A stretch of DNA of 5,086 nt from JBGCDD01 sp045105075 (lineage in GTDB: Bacteria; Pseudomonadota; Alphaproteobacteria; Rhodobacterales; Rhodobacteraceae), in contig JBGCDD010000134.1 of NCBI GenBank assembly GCA_045105075.1, forward strand, positions 1 to 5,086, given 5' to 3'. The position numbers and the translations under genes were made by a program. This document shows positions 4,130 through 5,086 of this stretch, in pieces. Each line of letters opens with the position of its first letter. The first letter of the stretch is position 1. The notes beneath the pieces were generated by a model. It saw only the letters and a program-made list of their open reading frames with translations. It searched no databases and had not been told where the DNA came from.

Positions 4130-5086
4130 ATGAGCGAACCAGCCATCACGCCTGATCTGATCGCCAGCCACGGGCTGAAACCAGACGAGTACGACCTGTT
4201 GCTCGACATCATCGCCCGCCCGCCCAGCTTTACCGAGCTGGGCATCTTTTCGGCCATGTGGAACGAACACTGCTCTTACAAGTCGTCCAAGAAATGGTTG
4301 CGCACCCTGCCCACGACCGGCCCCCAGGTGATTTGCGGCCCCGGTGAAAACGCCGGAATCGTCGACATTGGCGATGGTCAATGCGTGGTTTTCAAAATGG
4401 AAAGCCACAACCACCCCAGCTATATCGAGCCCTACCAAGGCGCGGCCACCGGCGTTGGCGGCATCCTGCGCGACGTGTTCACCATGGGCGCGCGCCCGGT
4501 TGCGGCGATGAATTCGCTGTCCTTTGGCATGCCCGACCACCCCAAAACCCGCCAGTTGGTGAACGGAGTCGTCGCGGGCGTCGGCGGTTACGGCAATGCG
4601 TTTGGCGTGCCCACCGTGGGCGGCGAAGTGCGCTTTGATCCCGCCTATAACGGCAACTGTCTGGTCAATGCGTTTGCCGCCGGATTGGCCGACACCGACA
4701 AAATCTTTTATTCCGCCGCCTCGGGCGTCGGCATGCCTGTGGTCTATCTGGGCGCCAAAACCGGGCGCGACGGCGTTGGCGGCGCCACCATGGCTTCGGC
4801 TGAATTTGACGACACAATCGAAGAAAAACGCCCTACGGTGCAGGTTGGCGACCCGTTCACCGAAAAGCGCCTGATGGAGGCCACGCTTGAACTGATGGCC
4901 ACCGGCGCTGTGATCTCGATCCAGGACATGGGCGCGGCAGGCCTCACCTGTTCGGCCGTGGAAATGGGCGACAAGGGCAATCTGGGCGTGCGGCTTGATC
5001 TGGAAAACGTGCCTGTGCGCGAACCCAACATGACCGCCTACGAAATGATGCTCAGCGAATCTCAGGAGCGCATGCTGATGGTGCTG
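4130..5086 (+). CDS. purL: Phosphoribosylformylglycinamidine synthase subunit PurL, N-terminal 319 residues; continues past right edge
   Basis: Fourth step of de novo purine synthesis: converts formylglycinamide ribonucleotide to formylglycinamidine ribonucleotide using ATP and ammonia delivered from glutamine by PurQ, with PurS as partner; cytoplasmic. Visible landmarks: FTELGIFSAMWNEHCSYKSS (34-53) with the catalytic-type His47; GPGENAG (70-76); the family signature MESHNHPSYIEPYQGAATGV (90-109) with Glu91, His93 and Asn94; RDVFTMGARP (114-123); PTVGGEV (161-167); GRDGVGGA (212-219), a nucleotide-binding glycine loop; and SIQDMGAAGLT (263-273). The start within a few residues of the first conserved helix, without the large N-terminal PurS-like domain, marks the small (Bacillus-type, about 720-residue) PurL rather than the 1,300-residue enterobacterial enzyme. 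The frame is open to the last base. The ATG at 4130 is preceded by GGGGGG with 10-base spacing. It is separated from the upstream genes by the terminator at 4005-4034, so it is probably its own transcription unit. Confidence 0.97.
   Translation, partial: MSEPAITPDLIASHGLKPDEYDLLLDIIARPPSFTELGIFSAMWNEHCSYKSSKKWLRTLPTTGPQVICGPGENAGIVDIGDGQCVVFKMESHNHPSYIEPYQGAATGVGGILRDVFTMGARPVAAMNSLSFGMPDHPKTRQLVNGVVAGVGGYGNAFGVPTVGGEVRFDPAYNGNCLVNAFAAGLADTDKIFYSAASGVGMPVVYLGAKTGRDGVGGATMASAEFDDTIEEKRPTVQVGDPFTEKRLMEATLELMATGAVISIQDMGAAGLTCSAVEMGDKGNLGVRLDLENVPVREPNMTAYEMMLSESQERMLMVL

Noticed and set aside
4013..4540. 175-codon minus-strand frame over the purL start
   Set aside because: Antisense to the conserved PurL signature and running across the sRNA terminator; an H/A/G/R-rich shadow.
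1..5086. CRISPR array, insertion sequence, tRNA or rRNA genes, prophage or defence genes
   Set aside because: No repeat-spacer pattern, transposase, terminal inverted repeat pair, tRNA cloverleaf or rRNA-like sequence was seen; the genes are core metabolic and regulatory ones.

Overview
The window looks like a chromosomal segment of an alphaproteobacterium, most likely a Rhodobacterales (Roseobacter-group) species. The reasons are GC-rich coding DNA with strong third-position GC, a fused indolepyruvate:ferredoxin oxidoreductase of the proteobacterial type, a LysR regulator closely resembling the alphaproteobacterial LsrB/VtlR group, and a small-type PurL. The assignment is from recalled family features, not a database search.

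Layout: (1) Positions 1-2518, minus strand: the first ~839 codons of a fused IorA-IorB 2-oxoacid:ferredoxin oxidoreductase, cut off by the left window edge. It is intact, although long antisense open frames run across it. (2) Positions 2519-2686: a short divergent intergenic region packed with three dyad-symmetric elements, two of which contain the LysR-type T-N11-A spacing. (3) Positions 2687-3589, plus strand: a complete 300-residue LysR-type regulator. (4) Positions 3590-4129: 540 bases without a convincing protein gene. The right part holds a probable small RNA (about 3951-4034) made of a 5' hairpin, a hairpin showing a CUCCCU (anti-Shine-Dalgarno) loop, and a strong intrinsic terminator. 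A LysR-like dyad lies about 75 bases upstream of its likely start. (5) Positions 4130-5086, plus strand: the first 319 codons of purL, cut off by the right edge.

How the parts may work together: the oxidoreductase would convert aryl pyruvates (from tryptophan, phenylalanine or tyrosine) to aryl-acetyl-CoA. The divergent LysR protein could control it and itself through the dyads between them. In Brucella, the related regulator VtlR activates the AbcR2 small RNA. The LysR gene here followed by a CUCCC-loop RNA with a LysR-like site upstream suggests a similar regulator-sRNA pair. The sRNA loop is also perfectly complementary over six bases to the ior ribosome binding site, so a local feed-forward control is conceivable. 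purL is a housekeeping purine gene that appears to be a separate transcription unit.

The most interesting region is 3868-4034 (operator-like dyad plus candidate sRNA). Everything said about its function is inference from sequence.
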